A DNA stretch of 64,000 bases from Piscinibacter sp. (GCA_019635485.1 JAHBZL010000012.1:56507-120506), one strand, 5' to 3'. Shown: positions 25,111-33,510, counted from the stretch's first letter. The notes: generated by a model not told the origin, from the sequence alone. Numbers and translations: made by a program.

Positions 25111-26229
25111 TCAGTGCGCCGGCGGCACGCGCGGCGCCTCGAGCGCGACGCGTTCGCCGGCGGCGACGCCGCTGAGGATCTCCACCTCGCCGTCGCCGCG
25201 GCGTCCCGGCCGCACCAGCCGCAGGCGCGGCAGGCCGTCCGCGCCGAGCACGTAGACCGCACTGAAATCGCCCCGGCGCACCAGCGCCTGCGACGGCACG
25301 AAGAGGTGTCCGCCGGCGGCGCCGCCGGGCGGCTCGGCCTCGGTCAGCCAGACCCGCGCGAACATGCCGGGCGCGGCGCGCAGGTCCGCGGGCAGGTCCA
25401 GGCGCAGTTCGCGTGTGTGGCTGGCGGCGTCGACCAGCGGCAGCAGATGGGCGCGGATCGGCTGGACGAGACCGGGCGCCGCGCCGGGGATCTCGACCGG
25501 CGGCGGGGTCGACGCGTCCCATGCCGCCGCGGCGCCCTGCGGGATCGCGGCCGTGACGCGCAGCGCGCTCGGGTCGTAGAGCGTCAGCAGCGCCCGGCCG
25601 GGCAGCGCCATGTCGCCGAGCACCACCGACACCTGCGCCACCACGCCGGCGTACGGCGCGCGCACCACGTGCAGGTCGGACCCGGTGCGCGCCGCCGCAG
25701 CGCCGGCGCGCTGGGCGGCATCTGCGGCCTCGGCCGTCCGGAGATGCGCCTGCGCCCGGTCCAGCGCCGCCTGGCTGATGAAGCCCTGCGTGAAGAGCTG
25801 CCGCTGGCGCTCGAAGTCGTGCGCGGCCTCCTCCAGCGCGGCCCGGGCGGCGCGCGCCTGGGCTGCACCCGCCGCTGCGCCCTGGTCGGCCGCGCGCGCG
25901 TCCAGCCGCAGCAGGACCTGGCCGGAGCGCACCCGGTCTCCGGCGCGGACCGGCAGCGCCACCACCGCACCGGGCAGCTGCGCGGCGACGACGGTCTGCC
26001 GCAGCGCCTCGACCACGCCTTCGTGCGCCGTGCGGCCCGGGCTTCCACGCGCCACGACGGCCGCGCTGGCCAGCGCCGGAGGCGCATCGGATGGCACGGC
26101 CACGGACGGGCCGGGCGCCGTGGCGGCGGCGAACGCGGCGACGGCCGCCGCAGCCGCCAGCGCCGACAGGATCGCGGCCGCCTCCAGCAGCTCGCGGCCG
26201 CGGCCGGGCAGTCGTTCGAGCGGACCCAT
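25111..26229 (-). CDS. RND efflux periplasmic adaptor (HlyD/AcrA family)
   Basis: 372 residues from ATG 26229. An N-terminal membrane anchor (residues about 15-42, Ala-rich) is followed by a lipoyl half (PGAVVALPVRAGDRVRSGQVLLRLDARAA), a coiled-coil hairpin about 110-190 (ALEEAAHDFERQRQLFTQGFISQ), the second lipoyl half (VVRAPYAGVVAQVSVVLGDM) and a beta-barrel. This is the full architecture of the membrane-fusion adaptor. It lies 7 bases upstream of the pump and 14 bases after the diiron gene, so the three form one transcript. No substrate can be inferred. Confidence 0.92.
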   Translation of the reverse strand: MGPLERLPGRGRELLEAAAILSALAAAAAVAAFAAATAPGPSVAVPSDAPPALASAAVVARGSPGRTAHEGVVEALRQTVVAAQLPGAVVALPVRAGDRVRSGQVLLRLDARAADQGAAAGAAQARAARAALEEAAHDFERQRQLFTQGFISQAALDRAQAHLRTAEAADAAQRAGAAAARTGSDLHVVRAPYAGVVAQVSVVLGDMALPGRALLTLYDPSALRVTAAIPQGAAAAWDASTPPPVEIPGAAPGLVQPIRAHLLPLVDAASHTRELRLDLPADLRAAPGMFARVWLTEAEPPGGAAGGHLFVPSQALVRRGDFSAVYVLGADGLPRLRLVRPGRRGDGEVEILSGVAAGERVALEAPRVPPAH

Positions 26230-26243
26230 GGACCGGTCCCGGC

Positions 26244-27212
26244 TCAGGCCGGCTCGAGCAGGCGCGACGGCCCGCTCGGCACCGCCGCCAGCAGCGGCGC
26301 GAGCGCCTCGTTCACGCGCCCGATCTGCGCCAGGTTCATGTTCGCGAACAGCACCTGCTGGAAGCGCGGCTGCATCACGCCCGAGACGATGTACTGCCAG
26401 CGGTAGGCCTTCAGGAAGGTCGCGGCGATGGCCTGCTGCTGCGCGGCGCCGAAGTCGCCCGCCGCGGCGCGCAGGAAGTACGCCGCGTCCGCCGCGGCCT
26501 GCGCCTGCAGCATCTGGTCGACCATGCCCACGAGATCGATCAGCTCGCCGATGGCCGTGTCGCGCTGCGGCGTCGTCAGCCGCGCGTCGACGCGCTGGAA
26601 CTCCAGTTCGTCGAGCACGGCGTGCTGCGACTCCTCCTTCCAGTGGAACAGGAACACGTCGCGCCAGAGCGCGCAGATGTCGGCCTCGGCGGCGATGCTG
26701 GCGCGGTAGTGCGACTGCGTGAACAGCTCGATGTGCAGCGTCAGCGCCAGCACCGCCCAAGTGCCCTTGGCGAGCACCGCGTCGGCCACGGCGTTCGGCT
26801 CGGCGGCCGGGGCGTAGCCGGGCGGCATGTCCTCGGACATCAGCGTCTCGAGGCGGCGGAACAGGGCCTGGTGCTTGATCTCCTCGTCGGTCATGCGCAC
26901 CAGCGCCTCGAGCGCGACCTGGTCGCCCAGGCCGTGCTCGCGGCCGACCTCCAGCATCTTGGCGCTGATGAAGCGCTCGACGAGTCCGAAGATGTAGGCG
27001 TAGCTGCGGCCCTGGACCTGGCTGAAGAACCGGCGGTCGGCGTCGCGCAGGAACGGCAGTTCGCCGGCCAGCGACAGCCCGGCGGGCAAGAAGGGCTTGC
27101 CGAGGTCGAAGCGGCGGCCGCGCAGCACATCGTGCTCGATGTCCCAGCGCACGCGCTTCGAGTTGGCGATGACCTTGGTGTACGGGCCGCTCTCGGCGGA
27201 AGAGGCTTGCAT
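26244..27212 (-). CDS. Ferritin-like diiron protein
   Basis: 322 residues from ATG 27212 (AAGGAG 8 bases upstream). Two ExxH-type motifs fit a carboxylate-bridged diiron site: DEEIKHQ (with the upstream FGLVERF Glu) and KEESQHAVLDELEF. This resembles ferritin-like diiron oxygenases or oxidoreductases of the AurF-related kind, but the exact family is not certain. It heads an operon with an RND adaptor and pump, so it may modify or detoxify a compound that the pump then expels, which is unusual pairing. No signal peptide is present. Confidence 0.75.
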   Translation of the reverse strand: MQASSAESGPYTKVIANSKRVRWDIEHDVLRGRRFDLGKPFLPAGLSLAGELPFLRDADRRFFSQVQGRSYAYIFGLVERFISAKMLEVGREHGLGDQVALEALVRMTDEEIKHQALFRRLETLMSEDMPPGYAPAAEPNAVADAVLAKGTWAVLALTLHIELFTQSHYRASIAAEADICALWRDVFLFHWKEESQHAVLDELEFQRVDARLTTPQRDTAIGELIDLVGMVDQMLQAQAAADAAYFLRAAAGDFGAAQQQAIAATFLKAYRWQYIVSGVMQPRFQQVLFANMNLAQIGRVNEALAPLLAAVPSGPSRLLEPA

Positions 27213-27261
27213 GGAATGCTCCTTGGCAGACGGGAGCGAATTCTTCGCGGCGAAGCCCCGC

Positions 27262-27277
27262 GCCGGCCATGGCCGGC
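27262..27277. promoter_or_regulatory. 16-bp perfect palindrome upstream of the diiron-RND operon
   Basis: GCCGGCCATGGCCGGC is a perfect palindrome 50-65 bases before the ATG at 27212. Position and symmetry suit a dimeric repressor site, but its GC-only composition means that chance or DNA methylation signals cannot be excluded. Confidence 0.4.
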
Positions 27278-27385
27278 CCTCGGCATTTCCTGTCCGAAGC
27301 TCCGGGGCTGATCGGCACGCGACGCAGACGCTGCCCGAACCGGAAGCTCGACAGGCCGGGAGGCCCGTCGACCGGGCAAGGGGCT

Positions 27386-28441
27386 CTACGGCGCGTGCCC
27401 GTGCCGGTGGTGGATGTCGGGGTAGTGCGGATGCCGGTGCGTCAGCAGCTCGTGCCGATGCTCGTGGGTGTGCGGCTCCGTGCCGTCCCAGGCAAAGTCG
27501 TGCTGGTGCCGGTGGTGTGCATCGTGCCGGTGCCGGTGCGCATGCCACGTCGGCTCGTGCGTGTGTTCATGCTCGTGGCGCTCGCGCAGATGCAGCCCGA
27601 CGCCGAGTGCCATCAGCGCGGCGGCCGCCCAGAACATCAGCGACGGCGGTTGGGGCCACAGCGCCAGCGAGAGGAGCACGCCGAACAGCGGCGCCACCGA
27701 GAAGTACGCGCCGGTCCGCGCCGTGCCCAGCGTGCGCAGGCCGATCACGAACAGCGTCAGGCTCAGCCCGTAGCCGAGGAATCCGATCGCCAGCGCCGCA
27801 GCGGCGGGCGCGGCGCCGGGCGGCGCCACCCCGGCCGCCAGCGCCAGCAGGGTGTTGAACGTGCCCGCGACCAGCCCCTTGCTGCAGGCCACGAGCATCG
27901 CGTCGTTGGCGGAGACCTTGCGCGTCAGGTTGTTGTCGACGGCCCAGCACAGGCAGGCGGCGACGATCAGCAGCGCGCCGGTCGAGAGCCGCGCGCCGGC
28001 CGGCTCCCACGACAGCAGCAGCCCGCCCGCGACGATGGCCGCCATGCCCCACACGACCTGCCGGTCGGTGTTCTCCCGGAACACGATCCAGGCCAGCAGT
28101 GCGGTCAGGACGGCCTCGACGTTGAGCAGCAGCGACGCGGTCGCGCCGTCGGTCAGCGTCAGGCCCCACATCAGCAGGGCCGGCCCCAGCATGCCGCCGA
28201 ACGAGATGGCGCCCAGCAGCCACGGCAGCTCGCCGCGCGGGATGCGCGACGGCGCGGGCCCCACCGGCGAGCGCAGGCGGCGCAGCATCAGCAACGCAGC
28301 GAGGCCGAGGCCGCTGCCCAGGTAGAGCAGGCCGGCCAGCAGCAGCGGCGACAGGTCGCCCGCGAGCAGCTTGGCCAGCGGCGTGCTGGCCCCGAACAGC
28401 AGGGCCGCGCCGAGCGCGGGAGCGGCGGAGCGCACCGACAT
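27386..28441 (-). CDS. EamA/DMT transporter with histidine-rich C-terminal tail
   Basis: 351 residues. Ten membrane helices in two EamA repeats (LLFGASTPLAKLLAG, GGMLGPALLMWGLTLTDGATA, AVDNNLTRKVS, GYGLSLTLFVIGLRTLG). From about residue 288 the protein changes to a tail of over 60 residues with more than twenty histidines in H-x-H steps (for example HEHEHTH, HAHRHRH, HEHRHE, HHRHGHAP). Such tails usually bind Zn, Ni or Co, and the carrier may export or sense a metal, but this is inferred. It lies 40 bases after the DUF6064 gene, downstream of the copper operon. The start was chosen as the first ATG before the membrane region. Confidence 0.83.
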   Translation of the reverse strand: MSVRSAAPALGAALLFGASTPLAKLLAGDLSPLLLAGLLYLGSGLGLAALLMLRRLRSPVGPAPSRIPRGELPWLLGAISFGGMLGPALLMWGLTLTDGATASLLLNVEAVLTALLAWIVFRENTDRQVVWGMAAIVAGGLLLSWEPAGARLSTGALLIVAACLCWAVDNNLTRKVSANDAMLVACSKGLVAGTFNTLLALAAGVAPPGAAPAAAALAIGFLGYGLSLTLFVIGLRTLGTARTGAYFSVAPLFGVLLSLALWPQPPSLMFWAAAALMALGVGLHLRERHEHEHTHEPTWHAHRHRHDAHHRHQHDFAWDGTEPHTHEHRHELLTHRHPHYPDIHHRHGHAP

Positions 28442-28481
28442 GCCGCCAGTGGACCACAGCCGCCGCACCCGGGCAGCGGAC

Positions 28482-29129
28482 CTACGCCGCCCGGTGCCCC
28501 ACCCGGCGCGCGGCGGCAATGCCGAGGCCGGCCGTCAAGACGCCGCTGAACAGCAGCACCCAGTCCTGCGGCACCTGCAGCAGGAAGGCCGCGCTGCCAC
28601 CGACCAGCGACCACAGCAGCGGAATGACCAGCACCCACCATGGCACGGGGCGGCGCGCCAGCAGGAAGAGGCCGAAGGTGAACAGCGTCAGCGGACAGGG
28701 CGTGATGCCGAAGGTCGGCATCGCCGGATAGCGCAGCCCGAGCGCGAGGCCGAGCAGCGGGTAGAGCACGGTCGCGTAGACGAGCAACGCCAGGCCGACA
28801 CCGCGCTGCAGCCCGCCGCCGAATGACAGTTCGGGCGGGCGCCTCCAGCCCCACGCCGCCAGCAGCACGGCCTGCAGCACGAACGCACCGGCGAACAGAC
28901 GGGCCGCCGGATTGACCGCCGCGAAGAACAGGCCGTGGTACGCCAGCCCGGTCCACGCCCACAGCAACGCGAGCGCGCCGACCGCCAGTCCGCCGGCGGC
29001 AGGCCAGCGCCGCGCGATCGCCAGCAGCACCGCGGCGGCGACGAGGTAGGCGACGACCGGCGCCGGCCACGCCGCCTCGTTGTAGGCGGCAAAGACCGCG
29101 AGGAACTGGTCGTGGGTGAACGGCAGCAT
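28482..29129 (-). CDS. DUF6064 family integral membrane protein
   Basis: 215 residues with seven predicted membrane helices, no soluble domain. The segments TFGITPCPLTLFTFGLFLL and FSFGGGLQ/AYNEAAWPA-like openings are typical of a family annotated as DUF6064 by memory. GGAG sits before ATG 29129. It follows the copper-binding genes with a 96-base spacer that contains a palindromic hairpin, so it may be separately transcribed. Function unknown. Confidence is high that it is a gene, moderate for the family. Confidence 0.78.
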   Translation of the reverse strand: MLPFTHDQFLAVFAAYNEAAWPAPVVAYLVAAAVLLAIARRWPAAGGLAVGALALLWAWTGLAYHGLFFAAVNPAARLFAGAFVLQAVLLAAWGWRRPPELSFGGGLQRGVGLALLVYATVLYPLLGLALGLRYPAMPTFGITPCPLTLFTFGLFLLARRPVPWWVLVIPLLWSLVGGSAAFLLQVPQDWVLLFSGVLTAGLGIAAARRVGHRAA

Positions 29130-29166
29130 GGTCGGCTCCGGCGCCTCCGTCCGGCCAGTGTCGCGG

Positions 29167-29180
29167 CCCGGCCGGCCGGG
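29167..29180. terminator. 14-bp GC palindrome after the copper operon
   Basis: CCCGGCCGGCCGGG is a perfect palindrome that can fold into a hairpin in the gap between the CusF-like gene and the DUF6064 gene. It has no U tract, so it could be a weak terminator or stability element. Confidence 0.35.
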
Positions 29181-29225
29181 GCGATTGAGACGCCGCAATT
29201 CGGCCTTGTACGCCGCGCAGCGGGC

Positions 29226-29561
29226 CTACTTCGCGGGCTCGATCGCGGTCACCGTCAAGGCGCCGTTCACGTTGTCGGCCGCGAACTTCACCTTGTCGCC
29301 GACCTTGAGCTGGCTCAGCATCTTCGGGTCCGCGACGCGGAACACCATCGTCATGGCGGGCATGTCGAGGTTCTCGATGCGGCCGTGGCGCAGGGTGAGC
29401 TTGCCCTGGGCCGTGTCCACCTTGCGGACCTCGCCGTCGGCCGCCGGTGCGGCGGCGGCCGGCGCTGACGCGGCCATGGCGTGGCCATGTTCGGCGCTCT
29501 GCGCCGCGGCGGCCCCGGATAGCGCGAGCAGGACGACGGCGGCGGGAAGGAAACGAAACAT
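29226..29561 (-). CDS. CusF-like periplasmic copper-binding protein
   Basis: 111 residues from ATG 29561 (AGGAGAT upstream). A signal peptide (FLPAAVVLLALSGAAAA) is followed by a His-containing linker and the CusF OB-fold. The copper site MPAMTMVFRV is clear, with the preceding His in LRHGRIENL. The Trp that caps Cu(I) in Escherichia coli CusF (WPAMTM) is replaced by Met here, giving a Met-rich site. It would carry Cu(I)/Ag(I) in the periplasm. Last of five genes in the copper operon, after the cupredoxin. Confidence 0.88.
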   Translation of the reverse strand: MFRFLPAAVVLLALSGAAAAQSAEHGHAMAASAPAAAAPAADGEVRKVDTAQGKLTLRHGRIENLDMPAMTMVFRVADPKMLSQLKVGDKVKFAADNVNGALTVTAIEPAK

Positions 29562-29620
29562 GCTGGATCTCCTGATGACTTGCGAATGAGACGGTTCGCG
29601 GGGCGCAGCGCCGCGGGTGA

Positions 29621-30109
29621 TCACTTGACGGTGACGCGGCCGACCATGCCGGCCTCGAAGTGGCCGCCCTGCAGGCAGCCGAACTGGAACTCGCCGGGCC
29701 GGGTGAACTGCCAGACGATCTCGCCGGTCTGGCCCGGCTGGACGTGCGCCATGTTCGGGTCGGCGTGTTCCATGTTGGGAAAACGCGCCATCAGCGCAGC
29801 GTGCTCCTTCAGCGCCTCGGCGGTGCCCAGCACCATCTCGTGCAGCAGCCGGCCGCCGTTGTGCACGACGATGCGCACGGTCTCGCCGCGCCGGACGGTC
29901 AGGCGGGCCGGCGAGAAGCGCATCGTGTCCGCCATGTCGACGCGGATCGTGCGCGACACCTTGTCGGGGTCGCCTTCGCGGCCGAAGTCGGTCTCCTCCA
30001 CGCGGCTGGCGTCGTACTTCGGACGCTGGGCGTGCTCGTCGCCGTGGGCGAACACCGGGGCGGCCGCGCTCGCCAGCGCGGAGAGGATCAGGGCTTTCAG
30101 CAGGTTCAT
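29621..30109 (-). CDS. Cupredoxin-family periplasmic copper protein
   Basis: 162 residues, with signal peptide (MNLLKALILSALASAAAPVFA). The blue-copper ligands are visible: His in GGRLLHEM, Cys in FGCLQ, His in GGHFEAG and Met in GMVG. A Met/His-rich stretch (ARFPNMEHADPNMAH) lies between them. Such proteins bind copper or transfer electrons in copper-tolerance operons. AGGGAAG precedes ATG 30109, 11 bases after the multicopper oxidase stop. Confidence 0.9.
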   Translation of the reverse strand: MNLLKALILSALASAAAPVFAHGDEHAQRPKYDASRVEETDFGREGDPDKVSRTIRVDMADTMRFSPARLTVRRGETVRIVVHNGGRLLHEMVLGTAEALKEHAALMARFPNMEHADPNMAHVQPGQTGEIVWQFTRPGEFQFGCLQGGHFEAGMVGRVTVK

Positions 30110-30120
30110 GGGGCTTCCCT

Positions 30121-31488
30121 TCAGTGGTTCATGTGGCCGCCGGGCTTGCGCACCCGCAGCGTGGCGGCGTCGGCCGGCGGCGCCGAGCTGCGTGCCGGCG
30201 CGGGCAGTTCGGCCGTGTACTCGCTGGCCACCGTGCCCGGCGGATGCCGGTACGGGCCGGGGTCCCGGAAGTCGCCGGGGCGCTGGTCGTCGCGCACCTT
30301 CACGACGCTGAACATGCCGCCCATGCCCACCGGCCCGAACGGACCGGTGCCGGTCATCATCGGCAGCGTGTTGTCGGGGATCGGCATCTCCATCTCGGCC
30401 ATGTCGTGCATGCCGCGGTCGCCCATCACCATGTAGTCCGGGATCAGCCGCGTCACCTTCTTCGCGACCTCGCGGTGGTCCACGCCGATCATCGTCGGCA
30501 CGCCATGCCCCATCGCGTTCATCGTGTGATGCGACTTGTGGCAGTGGATCGCCCAGTCGCCGGCCAGCGCGTCGAACTCGAAGGCGCGCATCTGGCCGAC
30601 GGCCACGTCGGTCGTGACCTCCGGCCAGCGTGCGGACTTCGGCACCCAGCCGCCGTCCGTGCCGGTGACCTCGAAGTGCGGCCCGTGCATGTGGATGGGG
30701 TGGTTGGTCATCGTCAGGTTGCCGACGCGGATGCGCACGCGGTCGCCGGTGCGCGCGACGAACGGGTCGATGCCGGGGAAGGCCCGGCTGTTCCACGTCC
30801 ACAGGTTGAAGTCCAGCATCGTGTTGACGCGGGGGGTCGCACTGCCGGGTTCGATGTCGTAGGCGTTCAGGATGAAGCCGAAGTCGCGATCCACCCGGTA
30901 CTGGTTCGGGTTCTTCGGATGGACGATGAACAGCCCCATCATCCCCATCGCCATCTGCACCATCTCGTCGGCATGCGGGTGGTACATGAAGGTGCCCGGC
31001 CGCTGCAGCACGAACTCGTACATGAAGGTCTTGCCGACGCCGATCGGCGGCTGCGTCAGCCCCGACACGCCGTCCATGCCGCTGGGCAGCAGGATGCCGT
31101 GCCAGTGCACGGTCGTGACCTCGGGCAGCTTGTTGGTCACGAAGATGCGCACGCGGTCGCCCTCGACGGCCTCGAGGGTCGGCCCCGGGCTGGAGCCGTT
31201 GTAGCCCCACAGGTTGGCGTTCATGCCGGGCGAGATCTCGCGCACCACCGGTTCGGCCACGAGGTGGAATTCCTTGACGCCGTCCCGGGTGCGCCAGGGC
31301 AGCGACCAGCCGTTGAGGGTGACGATGGGCTGGAACGGCCGGCCGTCTGGCGGTGCCGGGGGCGGCTGCGTCGCGGCCGAGGTCTGGATGACCGCCTCGG
31401 GCAGCAGCGCGGCCCCCGCGCGGCTGACGGCGGCGGCGCCGAGCAGGGTGGCGCCCGCGGCACGGAAGAAGTTTCTGCGCTGGTTCAT
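30121..31488 (-). CDS. Periplasmic multicopper oxidase (CopA/CueO-like)
   Basis: 455 residues. A twin-arginine signal (NQRRNFFRAAGATLLG) suggests Tat export of the folded enzyme. All four copper-site motifs are present: HWHG, HPHADE, HPIHMHG, and HCHKSHHTMNAM, which holds the type 1 Cys with His and Met at the canonical spacing. Such enzymes oxidise Cu(I) to the less toxic Cu(II). A Met/His-rich tail (MGDRGMHDMAEMEMPIP) is typical of copper-resistance oxidases. Third gene of the operon, 21 bases after tolC. Confidence 0.94.
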   Translation of the reverse strand: MNQRRNFFRAAGATLLGAAAVSRAGAALLPEAVIQTSAATQPPPAPPDGRPFQPIVTLNGWSLPWRTRDGVKEFHLVAEPVVREISPGMNANLWGYNGSSPGPTLEAVEGDRVRIFVTNKLPEVTTVHWHGILLPSGMDGVSGLTQPPIGVGKTFMYEFVLQRPGTFMYHPHADEMVQMAMGMMGLFIVHPKNPNQYRVDRDFGFILNAYDIEPGSATPRVNTMLDFNLWTWNSRAFPGIDPFVARTGDRVRIRVGNLTMTNHPIHMHGPHFEVTGTDGGWVPKSARWPEVTTDVAVGQMRAFEFDALAGDWAIHCHKSHHTMNAMGHGVPTMIGVDHREVAKKVTRLIPDYMVMGDRGMHDMAEMEMPIPDNTLPMMTGTGPFGPVGMGGMFSVVKVRDDQRPGDFRDPGPYRHPPGTVASEYTAELPAPARSSAPPADAATLRVRKPGGHMNH

Positions 31489-31509
31489 GGTCGAGTCCTT
31501 CAGTGCGCG

Positions 31510-32952
31510 TCAGTGCGCGGCGGCCGGTTCGGCGGCCGTGGCCCGGGGGGCGGAGAGGCTCGTGCCGCCCCCTGGAGAGCCGCCGGTCATGGCGGTCTGC
31601 AGCCGGGTCTCGGCGGACCAGAAGTCGCGCAGGGCCTCGACGGCGGCGACCACCGTCGCGATCTGGTCGCGCGAGTCGGCCAGCAGGTCGAACACGCTGG
31701 CGAGCATGCCGTTGTAGCGCAGCAGGTTCTCCTCGGAGATGCGCTGCCGCAGCGGCACCACGTCGTCGCGGAAGTGCCGCGCCAGGTCGTAGGCCGTGCG
31801 GTAACCGGAGTAGGCCTCGCGGACCTCGGAACGCGCCTGCACGGCCAGCGCCGCCGTCCGGTGCACCGACTGCATGTAGGTCGCCTCGGCACGGGCCACG
31901 CGGGCCGTGCCGAAATCGAACAGCGGCAGTTCGAGCTCGATCTCGTAGCCGCGGCTGAGCGGCTCCCCGCTCGCGCTCTTGTTCTGGTAGCCGGCGTGCA
32001 GGACGTTGACGAAGCGCGTGGCGCGGGTCAGGCCGAGCGCCTGGGCGGTCGCCTCCGTCGCACGCCGGGCCATCAGCACGTCCAGGCGCCGGTCGACGGC
32101 GGCCTGCTCGGCGTCACGCGGCTCGGCCGGCGACGGCGGCAGGTCGGGCAGCCGCTCGGGCAGCGTGAAGCGCAGCCGGTCGCCGTCCAGCCCGAGGCGG
32201 CGCACCAGCTGCTCGCGCGTGGCCACGGCGCGGTGCCGCGCGCGGGCGAGCTGGGCGACCGCGTCGTCGTGGAACGCCTGCTCGCGCATCTGGTCGAGCT
32301 TGCTGAAGTTGCCGGCGGCCAGCATGCGCCGCGCCAGCTCGCTGGACGCGTCGGCCGCCTCCTTGACCTGCTCGAAGTAGCCCACCAGCTGTTGCGCGGT
32401 CACGGCGTCGAAGTAGGCCTGGCGCGTCTCGGCCGCCAGGCCGACGGTGTCGTAGGCGGCCTGCAGCTGGGCCTGCTCGAAGCGGCGCTGCTCGACCGCC
32501 CGGGCGACCGGCCGGGTCAGCAGGCCCAGGATGTCGAACATCACCGCGCGGTCGATCTCGACCTCGCCGTTGCCGCTCAGGCGCCCGAACGAGAAGGACG
32601 GATTGGCCAGCCGGCCGGCACGGACCAGGTCGGCCTCGGCGATGCCCAGGCCGGCGTAGCCGGCCTGCAGCTCGCGGTTGTTCAGCAGCGCGACCTCGAC
32701 CGCGGCATCCGCGCTCAGCGGTTGCCGCAGCAGTTCCTCGACGCGGGCTGCCGCGGCCCTGGCATCGTCAGGCGTGCGCTGGACGCTGGGTGCGCGGTCG
32801 ATGCGCTCGCGCGTCAGCTGCTCGACGGCGCCGAAGCCTCCGTCCTGCGAAAACGAGGCACAGCCGGCGAGGACCAGCGATGCGACGGCGGTGGCGGCGG
32901 CACGCGCCGCACGGCCCACCGATGGCGTGGCGAACCACGGGATGATCTGCAT
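31510..32952 (-). CDS. TolC-family outer membrane lipoprotein of the copper operon
   Basis: 480 residues from ATG 32952; a GTG seven codons upstream (32973) is an alternative. The signal ends in lipobox LAGC. The OEP repeats are visible as long amphipathic helices: NRELQAGYAGLGIAEADLV in the first and EVREAYSGYRTAYDLARHF in the second repeat, with the KLDQMREQAFHDDAVAQLAR coiled region. It forms a channel through the outer membrane. No RND pump or adaptor of the Cus type lies next to it; it is paired directly with an oxidase and cupredoxin, as in several betaproteobacterial copper clusters. Confidence 0.9.
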   Translation of the reverse strand: MQIIPWFATPSVGRAARAAATAVASLVLAGCASFSQDGGFGAVEQLTRERIDRAPSVQRTPDDARAAAARVEELLRQPLSADAAVEVALLNNRELQAGYAGLGIAEADLVRAGRLANPSFSFGRLSGNGEVEIDRAVMFDILGLLTRPVARAVEQRRFEQAQLQAAYDTVGLAAETRQAYFDAVTAQQLVGYFEQVKEAADASSELARRMLAAGNFSKLDQMREQAFHDDAVAQLARARHRAVATREQLVRRLGLDGDRLRFTLPERLPDLPPSPAEPRDAEQAAVDRRLDVLMARRATEATAQALGLTRATRFVNVLHAGYQNKSASGEPLSRGYEIELELPLFDFGTARVARAEATYMQSVHRTAALAVQARSEVREAYSGYRTAYDLARHFRDDVVPLRQRISEENLLRYNGMLASVFDLLADSRDQIATVVAAVEALRDFWSAETRLQTAMTGGSPGGGTSLSAPRATAAEPAAAH

Positions 32953-32972
32953 GGTTGAACTCGTCTGAAGCA

Positions 32973-33046
32973 CCCGTGAGCCGGGTCACGGGCGACCGCC
33001 CGTGCCGTGAAGGCACGAGCACACGTCGGCCTGGCAGTGCCAGGCC
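32973..33046 (-). other. Three tandem hairpins between the first copper gene and tolC
   Basis: Within the 102-base gap are three perfect inverted repeats: CCCGTGA/TCACGGG (32973-32992), CGTGCC/GGCACG (33001-33017), and GGCCTGGCA-G-TGCCAGGCC (33028-33046). None has a U tract. The array could shield mRNA ends or tune expression of downstream genes relative to the first gene. Confidence 0.65.
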
Positions 33047-33054
33047 GGGCCGTG

Positions 33055-33510
33055 TCAGACGGTTCGGGGTGGTCGCTCCTGGCCTTCGCCCTGGAACGAC
33101 GGCACGGGCACCACGAGTGCCGGATAGTCGACCTCGGCCGTCAGCGCCGGCGCCGCGATCTCGGGCGGCACGGCGAGCAACGGCGTCGCACTGCCTCCGG
33201 TGATGCAGACGTGGCACTTGACCTTCGCGAACCCGTCCGAAGGCACCGAACCGGTGTCCGCCTGCACCGCATCGGCCGGCGCACCGTGGCCATGCCCGTG
33301 CATGCCGTGGTGGCCCTCGTGCACAGGTGCGTGTGCGGAATCGCCGTGCGCAGGTGCGCCGTGGGCGGAGGGCTCGTCCGTCGCCGCAGCCGCCGCGCCG
33401 TGTTTCAGCTCCATGCCGCCGCCCGAGCAGAGCATGGCTGCGCCGATCGCCACCCGGACGGGGAGCAGCACGGCGACCAGCAGCAGGACGAGGACACGAA
33501 ACGTTCGCAC
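33055..33510 (-). CDS. Exported His-rich protein, first gene of the copper operon
   Basis: 151 residues from GTG 33510. A signal peptide (VLVLLLVAVLLPVRVAIGAA) precedes an Ala/His-rich segment with about fifteen His (HGAPAHGD, HEGHHGMHGHGHG) and then CHVCITGG, a CxxC pair. The C-terminal part ends in FQGEGQERPPRTV. DUF2946-like proteins of this form lead copper clusters in betaproteobacteria; the match is by general likeness only. A second GTG two codons upstream could also start it. About 110 bases separate it from the CueR-type promoter. Confidence 0.75.
   Translation of the reverse strand: MRTFRVLVLLLVAVLLPVRVAIGAAMLCSGGGMELKHGAAAAATDEPSAHGAPAHGDSAHAPVHEGHHGMHGHGHGAPADAVQADTGSVPSDGFAKVKCHVCITGGSATPLLAVPPEIAAPALTAEVDYPALVVPVPSFQGEGQERPPRTV

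Noticed and set aside
21849-25175. 1108-codon open frame on the plus strand
   Set aside because: It is antisense to the RND pump; composition is His/Gln/Arg-rich with no recognisable domain.
30124-32958. 944-codon plus-strand open frame
   Set aside because: Antisense to the multicopper oxidase, cupredoxin and tolC genes, which have full motifs; therefore a shadow.
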